From: Peribacillus asahii
GTDB lineage: Bacteria; Bacillota; Bacilli; Bacillales; DSM-1321
NCBI RefSeq assembly: GCF_003570725.1
Contig: NZ_QWVS01000003.1
Span: 1 to 64,000 of the forward strand
Direction of reading: 5' to 3'
DNA: 64,000 bases
The notes beneath the pieces are model-generated. The model ran no database searches. It saw only the letters and a program-made list of their open reading frames with translations, and had not been told where the DNA came from. Below, piece after piece: positions 15,802 to 23,877 of the stretch. Every line of letters begins with the position of its first letter. Position 1 is the first letter of the stretch. Position numbers and translations under genes: made by a program.

Positions 15802-17142
15802 TTATTGGTTTGAAGAAATTGAGCGAATCTCATCTTTTCTTTTTTCGTTTACATGCTTTCTTAATTCAATCAAGTTAATTTCATAAACAACACGAGGCCG
15901 ACCTCTTTGACTGATTGATTCTTTTCCAATAATATTCGCTATCTTTTTTTCGCATAAATTTTTCAAAATTCTGGCTGCATGTCGTTCACTAGTATTCATC
16001 CCTATACTAATTTCTCTAGTCGTGACTTCTTTTGTACGTATTATCGATAGCCACGCATAAAATTTTCGGAGAGTTAAAGAGCTTTGATTTTCATCCTTAC
16101 TATTCAAAAGAGTATAATCAATTGAATGTAACGTTCCTAATGGTCCATGAACCCTTTTTTGTTCATCTATTAAAAAACAATTCCCTTTCCCTTTTTGGAT
16201 TGAAAATTCCAAAGCATTTTTTGCATTATAATGGGCACTTTCGGCAGTATTTCCAATCCCAATTCCGAGATTAACCTTCACTGAAAAAAGTTCGTTTAGT
16301 TCCTTTAAAAAGGTGAAATCTCTTCTTCTATTCGTTGCCTTTTCAAAAATTCCGCGTGTCGTATAAAGAGTGATTACATGATTTTTAGTCACATTCATGT
16401 TTGAAAATAAGTGTTTGCCATATTGTAAAATTTTCTCTTTCATTAATTCACATTCATGCTGAAAATGAAGATTCTGTTCCTTTTCTTCATTAATCATCTG
16501 AAATTGCAAGACAATCATTTGAGCCTCTTCTTTTTTTTGCTTCTTCCCTTTTAATATGGCTTTTTCCAATGTGTCTCGAATTTGGGCTTTGGTATGTTTA
16601 ATTAAAAAAACGGGGGTGTCCAACTCTTTTAAGCGTTCATATACAGAATTGAGGGTTGTTGCAATCACTTGTACTTTTTCTTCTTTTAATAGATTCAAGT
16701 GATAATCTACTAAAGCATTACTATCCACGATATCTTCTTTATTAGAATGTAAATAATAAGGAGTATCCAAAATGCCTATTTCTTCATAAATTTCTTCTAA
16801 ATAAGGAGCATCTATAATATCAAAGCTAATAATCGGATAATCGTGATAAACTTCGTAAACCTTTACTAAGAGTCTATAAATATCAGAGCCTTCAAAAGGA
16901 ATATAATAGGATATACTTTCTAAGGGGAGACTTTCCTTTGATATATAGTAAGGTGAGGGACCAGCAAAAATAAAAATATCTGTTGATTCATGGTGATTTT
17001 CGACCAGTAGTGCAGATTGTTCTACCGCTTCGTAAATCAATGTTTCAATTGTTACTTCATGAAATTCAGTTGCTATCTGGCAGATTTCATTTACTAATGG
17101 TTCAGGCCCGATTACTACTATATTAAGTCTTATAAACACCAC
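15802..17142 (-). CDS. Transcriptional regulator with GGDEF-like middle domain and C-terminal winged helix
   Basis: The 446-residue protein heads the amide-utilisation operon. An N-terminal Rossmann-like domain (LNIVVIGPEPLVNEICQIA) is followed by a charged coiled stretch around 195-235 (KGKKQKKEEAQ), then a domain whose core VNLGIGIGNTAESAHYNAKN and ALEFSIQKG resembles the GGDEF/cyclase fold but has no GGDEF motif, so no diguanylate cyclase activity is expected. The C-terminus (TTREISIGMNTSERHAARIL) is a winged helix-turn-helix. I do not recognise a characterised homologue. Translation seems to start at GTG, but GGGAGG abuts it, so the exact start is uncertain. A good promoter lies at 17189-17217. 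Confidence 0.65.
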   Translation of the reverse strand: MVFIRLNIVVIGPEPLVNEICQIATEFHEVTIETLIYEAVEQSALLVENHHESTDIFIFAGPSPYYISKESLPLESISYYIPFEGSDIYRLLVKVYEVYHDYPIISFDIIDAPYLEEIYEEIGILDTPYYLHSNKEDIVDSNALVDYHLNLLKEEKVQVIATTLNSVYERLKELDTPVFLIKHTKAQIRDTLEKAILKGKKQKKEEAQMIVLQFQMINEEKEQNLHFQHECELMKEKILQYGKHLFSNMNVTKNHVITLYTTRGIFEKATNRRRDFTFLKELNELFSVKVNLGIGIGNTAESAHYNAKNALEFSIQKGKGNCFLIDEQKRVHGPLGTLHSIDYTLLNSKDENQSSLTLRKFYAWLSIIRTKEVTTREISIGMNTSERHAARILKNLCEKKIANIIGKESISQRGRPRVVYEINLIELRKHVNEKRKDEIRSISSNQ

Positions 17143-17188
17143 CTCCCAGGAGTTGTCTTTAATAAGTCTTTAATTAATTTATAGATAT

Positions 17189-17217
17189 AATATATTCGTA
17201 AAATTCTGTATAATCAA
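17189..17217 (-). promoter_or_regulatory. Predicted sigma-A promoter of the amide-utilisation operon
   Basis: On the minus strand TTGATT (17212-17217), a 17-base spacer, then TATATT (17189-17194), about 45 bases before the regulator start. It could drive all eight genes down to 7469. Confidence 0.6.
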
Positions 17218-17392
17218 TCATTTTGTCAGATTATTTGACATAAAAAAACAGGAAAAGCAATAAAATCTTCATTTATTGTAATTTTTTGTATCAAATTGAC
17301 GTAAGTTATAGAATAAAGAGTCCTATCATGATTCACAGCTCGAAAGATTAATTAATTATAGTAACGGATCTTTTAGCGAATACATATCCCCA

Positions 17393-17716
17393 TCAACTTA
17401 AACAACTCCTATCAAAAGACAAAAAATGACCATCAAGATGTTCTACTCTGCCTTCTGATACTGTGCATAAAACATCGCCTGATACACCGCTTTTCATTGG
17501 AATCCCAATGGAAGCAGCATATTTCCCTGAAGCATTATACAGTCCACAGGTTGTCATTAAAACTTTTGTTACTTTTGCTGTATTACGTGTTATGAACTCT
17601 TCGTTTGTTAATCGATACACACCATTCCCCGCAAGCATAAGTCCTACTTTTGCAATATCCTTTGTAGAAACCTTCAAAGAGAAAAAGACATAGACAATAA
17701 TGTCCATGCCCTTCAA
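17393..17716 (-). pseudogene. Glutaminase (GlsA-type) fragment
   Basis: The 107-codon frame retains the C-terminal part of a serine-dependent glutaminase: VSTKDIAKVGLMLAGNGVY, then VLMTTCGLYNASGKYAASIG and IPMKSGVSGDVLCTV, matching family motifs ALANGGVNP, TCGMYDASG and LPAKSGVGGG. Functional enzymes are about 300 residues with an N-terminal S-x-x-K catalytic motif, which is absent here and not found in the upstream 380 bases. The C-terminus is also altered after the SGVSGD motif. This is a decayed gene or an isolated deletion product. Confidence 0.75.
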
Positions 17717-18101
17717 AAGTAATTCAACACTCTTATTAGTCTAAATGCTGAAGGTGAGAAGAAATTAAAGATAGCTCTTCATAAACTAATGAACAAAATA
17801 GAGATACTCAAAGGTGATAGCTTGAGAATACGCTATCATTTTAAAAACCCTAATCATATACCTACCAGGGGCTTAAGAACCTATTCTTGCTCCTTCAATT
17901 TTAACGATACTACTACTTCAACATGTGGTGAGTGTATGTGGCAACACACGAGATGTTGGTGGGTTTATACATAATGCTTAATCAAATTAACGAACCAAGT
18001 ATCTGTATTATGTAACATAAAAATTTTGAACTGATGATTATATTCCCGCTACAGCAACAAACAGATTTTATTTTTAATCGCCCCATCTTATAAAGAGCAT
18101 A
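17717..18101. other. Gene-free stretch between glutaminase fragment and MFS gene
   Basis: Short frames on both strands lack ribosome binding sites and family resemblance. A weak hairpin GATAGC/GCTATC occurs at 17816-17837. No terminator for the MFS gene is evident. Confidence 0.4.
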
Positions 18102-19430
18102 TCAATTTACAGTTCTAGACAACCCTCTTGATATAAAAATGCCCATGGTAGCCAATAAAATCAAAATCGCCATAGTCGTTGCATAACTAATCTGTAAGCT
18201 GATAATAACAGATGCGGCTGTAGAGCCAATATAACGAAATGTAGAGTAAATCCCCGAAGCAACACCTGACATTTCCTTAGTGACCGACTCTAGAGACGCC
18301 GCTTGCATGGAAGGAACACCTAGTCCCGAGCCAATGCCACCTACAAATATAATTAGCAAGGCAAAGACAAATAACGGACTCGTTGGTAATAAGAGATACA
18401 TACCTAGCACTAAAGCTGAACAAATAAATGACATCCTTACAGTCCGACATTTACCGAACTTACTATCTATATTTCCACCTAACCAAGATGCAATGGATAT
18501 CGCTATAGAAAACACGAATAAAAGAACACCGACTGCCCCAATTGAATAACTAGCATCCTTCGTTAAGGTCAATGGCATAATTAATAATGTACAATACATA
18601 ATGGCATTATTAAGCAATATAGATAGATTAGCACTCGTAAAGTTAGCATTCTTAAACAATGAAAAATCAATCAATGGATGTTCAATTTTTTTCTCTCTAT
18701 AAACAAAAAGAAAGAGCGCTAGTACAAAAACTAACCATAGCCAAATATTCGTATACCATTCATTTGTAATAATAAGTACGAGCGTTGTTAAGAATATTGA
18801 TAATAGCACGGAACCTTGAAGATCTAAACGCGTTTGATTTTTACGTTCGATGTTAGGTAAAAACATGTATGCAATAATGAATGAAACAATCGTTAAAGGA
18901 ATATTAATCCAAAAGGTAGACTGCCAGCCCCATAAACTAATAAGCATTGCACCAAAAAGTGGCCCAATTGCAGCACCGATTGACATGGAAAAACCGAATA
19001 GACCGAACGCTTTTGTCAGCTGTTCCTTCGGTGTTATAAAACGAATAATTGCCGTACCATTCGGCGTTATTAACGCGCCACCGATTGCCTGAATCGCTCT
19101 ACCAAAAATTAAAACAAGTAAATTAGGCGCGTAGATACAAACAATTGATGCTATGAAAAATAATAGTAAACCGAGCAAAAACATTTTTCGGTTTCCGTAA
19201 ATGTCACCCAGTTTTCCTGCTAGCGGCTGCGTGACAGTCATGATAATTAAATAAATGGTTACAATCCAAGACACATTGGCTAAGTTTGTCTGTAGCGAAT
19301 CCATTATGTCAGATAAACCAATTGTAATCATCGTAGAATTCACAGGGACTAAAAAAGCCCCTGTGAGAATAGCAAGAAAAGGAAGAGATTGTTTAGTTAT
19401 TGCCAATATAGACAACTCCATTTGTTCCAT
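18102..19430 (-). CDS. MFS transporter, drug:H+ antiporter type
   Basis: A 442-residue major facilitator protein. Motif A is clear in GKLGDIYGNRKMFLLGLLLF, and motif C-like glycine-rich helix 5 in SMSIGAAIGPLFGAMLISLWG is typical of drug exporters (DHA group). The first residues to about 15 are hydrophilic, then PFLAILTGAFLVPVNSTMI begins the first helix. Its start overlaps the end of the upstream PEP-utilising gene by about 38 bases, so the two are co-translated; ATG codons at the first and fourth positions are both possible. B. subtilis has an analogous MFS gene (yvkA) next to a PEP-synthase-like gene (yvkC), supporting a joint detoxification role, but the exported compound is unknown. Confidence 0.88.
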   Translation of the reverse strand: MEQMELSILAITKQSLPFLAILTGAFLVPVNSTMITIGLSDIMDSLQTNLANVSWIVTIYLIIMTVTQPLAGKLGDIYGNRKMFLLGLLLFFIASIVCIYAPNLLVLIFGRAIQAIGGALITPNGTAIIRFITPKEQLTKAFGLFGFSMSIGAAIGPLFGAMLISLWGWQSTFWINIPLTIVSFIIAYMFLPNIERKNQTRLDLQGSVLLSIFLTTLVLIITNEWYTNIWLWLVFVLALFLFVYREKKIEHPLIDFSLFKNANFTSANLSILLNNAIMYCTLLIMPLTLTKDASYSIGAVGVLLFVFSIAISIASWLGGNIDSKFGKCRTVRMSFICSALVLGMYLLLPTSPLFVFALLIIFVGGIGSGLGVPSMQAASLESVTKEMSGVASGIYSTFRYIGSTAASVIISLQISYATTMAILILLATMGIFISRGLSRTVN

Positions 19431-21024
19431 CTACTGTAACAATATCTCCATCTTTCAGCATTTGTGTTGCCAATTTCGTGCCTAATACAGCAGGAAGTTT
19501 GTATTCACGTGCAACAGTTCCAGCATGTGAAAGTATTCCACCTGCATCCGTAATTACAGCGCCTGCAATTGAAAATAGAACAGTCCAAGGTGGAAGCGTT
19601 GTTTTACATACCAGCACATCACCTTTATGGACTTTAGAGAAGTCATTTTGATCACGCACAACTTTTACAGTTCCTTTATGAATACCTTTTGAGGCAGCAT
19701 ACCCTTTGAAACTTCGTTCTTCCTCACTCACTTCCGCCGCCTTTGTACCAAAGATGCGTTCGATTACCGGTGCTACTTCTTCTTGAGGTGGCACGCCATA
19801 CGTTGAAGGAACTTCTTTCTTTGAATTTGCAATATGTTCTGCCTTACGTTCGATGATTTTAGCTGTTATATCAATTGGATTGTTTACTACGTCAACTAAT
19901 TCATCAAGGTATAAGAAGAAGATATCTTCTTTCACTTCAATCACCTTTGCTTCCACTAAAAGTGTTCCTACTTCTAGTAATAACATACGGGATTTAGCAG
20001 GTAACATCGCATCAATATAGAAATGGTGATCTTCATCAACACCCCAATAAGCCAATGCCCATTCATGTATTTGTTTAAAAGCAGCCTTCGCTTCGCTCTC
20101 AGGATACTTTTCTAGCAGTTCTGCAACTTTTTGTTCGCGCTCAGCAACAACACGAGCAAATTCCTCATCAAAATCATAGTCCTTCTTCAGATACTCTGAA
20201 ATAACTTCTAAAATATACACAGGATTTTCAACCCATGTTTCATCTGAAAACTCATGTGAATTTGCAATGCGCCAGCCATAAATATTAAGAACTTCTTGTA
20301 GTTGTAGTAAAAATTCTTGTCCTTCAGGAGAAGCTTGAAGCATTGTTACTAATTCTTCATTTGCAGCTTCATTGAAGACCTGTAATAAAACTGCTGAATC
20401 CTTTACACTTTTTGCAAGCTTCCATATAGCACGGTCTGTTTCTAATGACTTGTTCATCACACCTTCAACAAGATCATAAACGTATGTCGTGTTGACATCA
20501 CCTGTTAAATTTTTATATGCATCTTCTAAAGCTAAACCAAGGGATCCTCGAGGCATCACGACTTCAAAGTGAATTTCCCATGCTCTCTTATAAAACGTAA
20601 ATAACTCGACAAGAATCTCGCCTGCCTGTGCCAACGTAAAGCCATTTGCACGATAGTTATCCATTTTCATAAATTGTGGTTGTAACTCTTCATTCATATA
20701 CTTCCAGAAGCGTTCACTTAAAGTTGAGAATCTTGCTCTCTCAGTTGCTGCATTCTCTTCGATACGTTTTTCAATATCACCTTTGTATGGAACTGTATTT
20801 TGGTAGTAATGTGAATCAGAAATCTTAATATGGAATTGATGAATTGGTAGCTTTAATGTTTCGTAAGCTTTCTTTGTGCCCTCTGTTACGGCAGGTGCCA
20901 TGTAAGAAGCAAAAAGCGGTGTTAATGTTCCTGGTAAATGTAATTCATCTAAGAACCAAAAACCATTTTGCTTGTCTTCCTCACTCAGTAATAATTCATT
21001 TCTAAAAGTCTGTGTGTTAAACAT
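19393..21024 (-). CDS. PEP-utilising enzyme, swivelling His domain half of a PEP-synthase/rifampin-phosphotransferase-like enzyme
   Basis: A 543-residue protein equal to the middle and C-terminal parts of PEP synthase or rifampin phosphotransferase (Rph/YvkC). The mobile phosphohistidine domain lies at the C-terminus: TTLPPWTVLFSIAGAVITD then AGGILSHAGTVAREYKLPAV, where the His is the phosphorylated residue. The ATP-grasp domain is not in this protein but in the separate gene immediately upstream (21044-21943). The frame is open further up, but AAGGAG nine bases before the ATG at 21024 sets the start at MFNTQTFRN. The two-gene layout is real, with an in-frame stop, gap and own ribosome binding site. 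The small-molecule acceptor is unknown. Confidence 0.82.
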   Translation of the reverse strand: MFNTQTFRNELLLSEEDKQNGFWFLDELHLPGTLTPLFASYMAPAVTEGTKKAYETLKLPIHQFHIKISDSHYYQNTVPYKGDIEKRIEENAATERARFSTLSERFWKYMNEELQPQFMKMDNYRANGFTLAQAGEILVELFTFYKRAWEIHFEVVMPRGSLGLALEDAYKNLTGDVNTTYVYDLVEGVMNKSLETDRAIWKLAKSVKDSAVLLQVFNEAANEELVTMLQASPEGQEFLLQLQEVLNIYGWRIANSHEFSDETWVENPVYILEVISEYLKKDYDFDEEFARVVAEREQKVAELLEKYPESEAKAAFKQIHEWALAYWGVDEDHHFYIDAMLPAKSRMLLLEVGTLLVEAKVIEVKEDIFFLYLDELVDVVNNPIDITAKIIERKAEHIANSKKEVPSTYGVPPQEEVAPVIERIFGTKAAEVSEEERSFKGYAASKGIHKGTVKVVRDQNDFSKVHKGDVLVCKTTLPPWTVLFSIAGAVITDAGGILSHAGTVAREYKLPAVLGTKLATQMLKDGDIVTVDGTNGVVYIGNN

Positions 21025-21043
21025 GATTAGTATCTCCTTAATT

Positions 21044-21943
21044 TTAAGCTGTAATAGGTCTTGATTGAAGTATATAAGTTTTCCCGTCTTTAATCGCAAA
21101 CTCAATATCAACCGGGAATGAATAAAATTCTTCTAATATATTCGTAATGGACTCCAAAGATAAAATTTCTTCATCTTCAAGACAGAAAGCTTCACTTTCC
21201 TCTAATGTCGTTTCTACTTCAATTGTTGTGTTATCTATTGGTAGGATTTTCACTTCCTTTAGGCCCAAATCTTTTGTGATTGATTTAGTTTTCTTATTCA
21301 CGATGAACGTGTCAGGTGTTACAATACCTGACACAATCGATTCACCTAGGCCATAACTCGCATTAATGATGATTTCCTCTGTATTTTCAGTAATTGGATT
21401 TACACTAAAAACAACGCCCGCTACATCTGGGTACACCATTTGTTGAATTAAAATCCCCATTGGAAAGTCCTCTAAAGAAATATCTTTTTGTGCGGCATAA
21501 TCACGCGCATGCTCAGAAAAAACAGAAGCCCAGCATTGTTTAATAGCATAAAGCAACTGCTCTTCATCACGAACATTTAAAATTGTATCGTATTGACCGG
21601 CGAAAGAAGCATCTTGTAGATCTTCAGCAGAAGATGATGACCTAACAGCCACTGCCAAGTCTTGATAACCTGTTAATTCCTTCAATTTTATATAAGAAGA
21701 GATAATTTCCTTTTCAATTTCTTCCGGAATAGGAGCATTCAAAAATAGCTCAATAAATCCTTCATGGCTTAATTGGTTATGTAAAGAATTCGCTGTCATA
21801 AATCTATTTAAAGCATCAGCTTTAAGAATAAATCCATCAGGGATTGTAACCCCTTCGTTGATTATATTTGCTAAGTACAGCGCTTTCGTCCCTACTTGCA
21901 GTATCGATTCTTTGTTAGCTTCTCTTAGGAACACCGTAAACAC
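21044..21943 (-). CDS. PEP/pyruvate-binding (ATP-grasp) half of a PEP-synthase/rifampin-phosphotransferase-like enzyme
   Basis: A 299-residue ATP-binding domain protein of the PPDK_N type. Family marks are VAVRSSSSAEDLQDASFAGQ, MGILIQQMVYPDVAGVVFS and the C-terminal DIEFAIKDGKTYILQSRPIT. In Rph, YvkC and PEP synthase this domain is fused to the swivelling His domain; here it ends exactly after QSRPITA and the remainder is encoded by the next gene, 19 bases on. The two products would have to assemble to transfer phosphate from ATP. Start is GTG behind AAGGGG. A 24-bp palindrome at 21987-22010 lies just upstream and may be the operator. Confidence 0.82.
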   Translation of the reverse strand: MFTVFLREANKESILQVGTKALYLANIINEGVTIPDGFILKADALNRFMTANSLHNQLSHEGFIELFLNAPIPEEIEKEIISSYIKLKELTGYQDLAVAVRSSSSAEDLQDASFAGQYDTILNVRDEEQLLYAIKQCWASVFSEHARDYAAQKDISLEDFPMGILIQQMVYPDVAGVVFSVNPITENTEEIIINASYGLGESIVSGIVTPDTFIVNKKTKSITKDLGLKEVKILPIDNTTIEVETTLEESEAFCLEDEEILSLESITNILEEFYSFPVDIEFAIKDGKTYILQSRPITA

Positions 21944-21986
21944 TAATAAATAACCCCTTTCTTTTTAATAACACCATAATAAAAAC

Positions 21987-22010
21987 AGGTAAAAATCATA
22001 CTTTTTACCT
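21987..22010. promoter_or_regulatory. Palindrome, possible operator of the PEP-synthase-like/MFS operon
   Basis: Perfect 9-bp arms AGGTAAAAA/TTTTTACCT separated by 6 bases, located 44 bases before the GTG start. The minus-strand centre contains TATGAT, a possible -10 element. No T-run follows, so it is not a typical terminator. A repressor site is inferred from position and symmetry. Confidence 0.45.
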
Positions 22011-22143
22011 ATTAAACTTTAATTATCTATACTTTGTAAACTCCGATAGTGAAAAAACCTTGAAACTTTTGCTATCCAATGCAATTATTTGCTGTTTAAA
22101 GTGAGATATGTACTTCATTAAACCTTATTTTCTAGTTAATTAC

Positions 22144-22242
22144 TTAATATAATGTAAATTTTAAAAATATTGTAGGAGGTGTATTTCCAATAGCAGCTAC
22201 AATGGTCCCGATTGCCCCTATCCGTCCTCCTACAATAGACAT
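22144..22242 (-). other. Short frame with a repetitive-protein-like peptide
   Basis: A 32-codon minus-strand frame encodes GRIGAIGTIVAAIGNTPPT, which resembles the repeat unit of small Bacillus repetitive proteins (pattern A-I-G-T-I-x-A-A-I-G-x-T-P). It has no ribosome binding site. The DNA also carries an 11-bp inverted repeat, ATTGTAGGAGG/CCTCCTACAAT, about 50 bases apart. Probably a remnant. Confidence 0.25.
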
Positions 22243-22356
22243 AATATTTGAATTTTATGATGGACTACTTGAATTATTGTTTTAAGAAGTACTACCGAAA
22301 CTTGAACTATTAAAATTTTTATTGTCCTTCATTGAACGGAATTTGGAAATCAATGA

Positions 22357-22527
22357 GGAAAACCTGCAGGAGATTATAGACCTGCTGGCTATGTACACAG
22401 CAATGTGGACAGTGATGAAGTACTTTATTTGGACGGTAACTTTATGAGTTACCGCGATATTGAGAAGGATTTTCTTCCATTCACCCAATCGTTCTACCAC
22501 ATCCAAGAAAAATCGAAACAAGTATAG
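22357..22527 (+). pseudogene. Homogentisate 1,2-dioxygenase (hmgA) fragment
   Basis: The plus-strand frame reads YRPAGYVHSNVDSDEVLYLD followed by GNFMSYRDIEKDF. Homogentisate dioxygenases have the motif h-x-H-S-N-x-D-S-D-E-V-L-Y-Y-x-x-G-N-F-x-S-R-x-G-I-E at the iron-binding cupin. Only about 56 codons remain, preceded by a stop codon with no start, and the expected PHGPHPG region is lost. This is a relic of a tyrosine/homogentisate degradation gene. Confidence 0.6.
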
Positions 22528-22667
22528 AAAAAAAGAAACATAGAAACTTGCTGTTATGCAGACCGCTGTATTCGTGAAAAAGGCACATGAGTTAGTATGA
22601 GCAGCTGGCTATCAAAATAAATTCAATAATAGTTTAATCACTGTAACAATACTTAAAATATAAAACA

Positions 22668-22707
22668 AAAAGTCTTAATCCCTATATTTGGAGGAATTAA
22701 GACTTTT
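22668..22707 (-). terminator. Terminator of the dab operon
   Basis: 12-bp stem AAAAGTCTTAAT/ATTAAGACTTTT followed on the minus strand by TTTTTGTTTT, 30 bases after the last gene. Confidence 0.8.
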
Positions 22708-22736
22708 ATTTCATTATATACATAAGCAATAGTCTC

Positions 22737-23231
22737 TTAGACAATTTCTGATAGCTTTTCATTTGCCTGATCAATATGTAGTTCTTTGACCTTAACATGT
22801 GACGGCAGCAGTGGATGATTGCGTATGATGCTAACAGTTTTTTGTACGCTATCCGTTACAGTTTTGCCTCCATGTAGCCATGCACTTACTGTCCCCTCTG
22901 GAAATTCCGGCATGCAATTTTCAAAAAGATAATCTAATGTTTGAATCTTGTCCGGCAATTCTTTGTTTTTATATATTTTGCTCAGTATATCCTCAATATT
23001 CTTTTGATCATCGTTTGTGGAGACCACAACGATTTCCTCAACATTATCCTGATACACAGCAATAATAATGTCCCTCATTAAATCGTCGAAGGGGTATGAA
23101 ACGACTGGCTGATATGTTTGTAAGATGATCATGTTTTCCGGATTGACGTTGGTTTCTTCTTTGATGAATCGTTCTGACTTCTGCTCCGTTCCAATCACAA
23201 ATAGTACTTTTTTCTCCTCATCTCTAGACAT
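22737..23231 (-). CDS. Beta-carbonic-anhydrase-like protein without zinc ligands (YbcF-like)
   Basis: The product follows the strand order of a beta-carbonic anhydrase: KKVLFVIGTEQKSERF stands where the enzyme has h-C-x-D-x-R, then LMRDIIIAVYQDNVEEIVVV followed by STNDDQ where H-x-x-C is expected. None of the Cys, His, Cys zinc ligands remains, and the only cysteine is in FENCMPEF, so hydration activity is not expected. It is the last gene of a dabBA operon, like ybcF in the ybcC region of B. subtilis, suggesting a regulatory or accessory role in bicarbonate uptake. GGGGTG six bases before the ATG for MSRDEEKK supports this start; an in-frame ATG at 23333, overlapping the preceding stop, would add 34 residues. 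Confidence 0.65.
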   Translation of the reverse strand: MSRDEEKKVLFVIGTEQKSERFIKEETNVNPENMIILQTYQPVVSYPFDDLMRDIIIAVYQDNVEEIVVVSTNDDQKNIEDILSKIYKNKELPDKIQTLDYLFENCMPEFPEGTVSAWLHGGKTVTDSVQKTVSIIRNHPLLPSHVKVKELHIDQANEKLSEIV

Positions 23232-23326
23232 CCAATTCACCCCATAATTTTTTAATTTTGTTCTAAATACGTTTCCTGACTCTTTTTGATATAAAAAACG
23301 CGTGGGTCCGAACATACCTTTTGTTT

Positions 23327-23692
23327 TTAACATAATTTGCTTTGCAGGTCACCAGAAAGCTTAAAGACCATTACTCGTTCTCCAGTTTGTGTACTAAGAT
23401 CGGTGTGAAAACTTACTACTTCTTCCCCTGTTATCGTTAAGATAATTTCTTTTAAATCATCCAGACCAGATTCCACTAAACTATTGCGATGTTCTTTTAC
23501 CGATAACAATCCTTCTTTATCCAGACATACTGTATATTCAGCAGCAGTTAGTATACCGCGGAGTGTTACAATCACCATATCCCGTAAGATATCCGATTTA
23601 ACAGATACGGATCCTCGTCCAAGATAGGTTTTCTCCCAATGTGTTAAAGCTTTGCTTACTTCAGATTCAATTGTTCCTTTTGTTTTTTCCAT
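23327..23692 (-). CDS. DUF2294 domain protein (YbcI-like)
   Basis: A protein of about 121 residues of the DUF2294 family. Typical features are GRGSVSVKSDILRDMVIVTL, LTAAEYTVCLDKEGLLSVKE and a late FHTDLSTQTGERVMVFKLSG. The function is not established; in many Bacillaceae these genes accompany dabA/ybcC, as here. The frame opens 12 codons earlier at an ATG at 23728 without a good ribosome binding site; the internal ATG giving MEKTKGTIESEV follows AAAGGAAAAGGGA and fits the family length. The 3' end overlaps the longer start of the next gene. Confidence 0.75.
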   Translation of the reverse strand: MEKTKGTIESEVSKALTHWEKTYLGRGSVSVKSDILRDMVIVTLRGILTAAEYTVCLDKEGLLSVKEHRNSLVESGLDDLKEIILTITGEEVVSFHTDLSTQTGERVMVFKLSGDLQSKLC

Positions 23693-23877
23693 ACCGATCC
23701 CTTTTCCTTTTTTCAAAGTTACATTCATAGATGGCCAAATATTGCCTATAATATTCTAAAAACCAATTTTCTCCACCAATGTGACGAATTTCTTTCGGAA
23801 ATCTTTATACCATTGCTGCAAAAGCGCCGGAAAAGAAAGCAGCCTCACACAAGGACATATATAAACCGGGAAAGAGG

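Noticed and set aside
17789-17974. 61-codon plus-strand frame in the intergenic region
   Set aside because: No ribosome binding site, no recognisable motif, and mixed composition; the opposite strand has an equally unsupported frame.
19393-21943. Sequencing frameshift splitting one PEP-synthase-like gene
   Set aside because: The first half ends at a natural domain border with a stop, and the second half has its own AAGGAG and AT-rich spacer, so a true two-gene arrangement fits better.
23729-23877. Minus-strand frame ending LLQQWYKDFRKKFVTLVEKI between dabA and the DUF2294 gene
   Set aside because: It looks protein-like, but has no start or ribosome binding site and only overlaps the dabA end in another frame. 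Could be a remnant; not enough to call.
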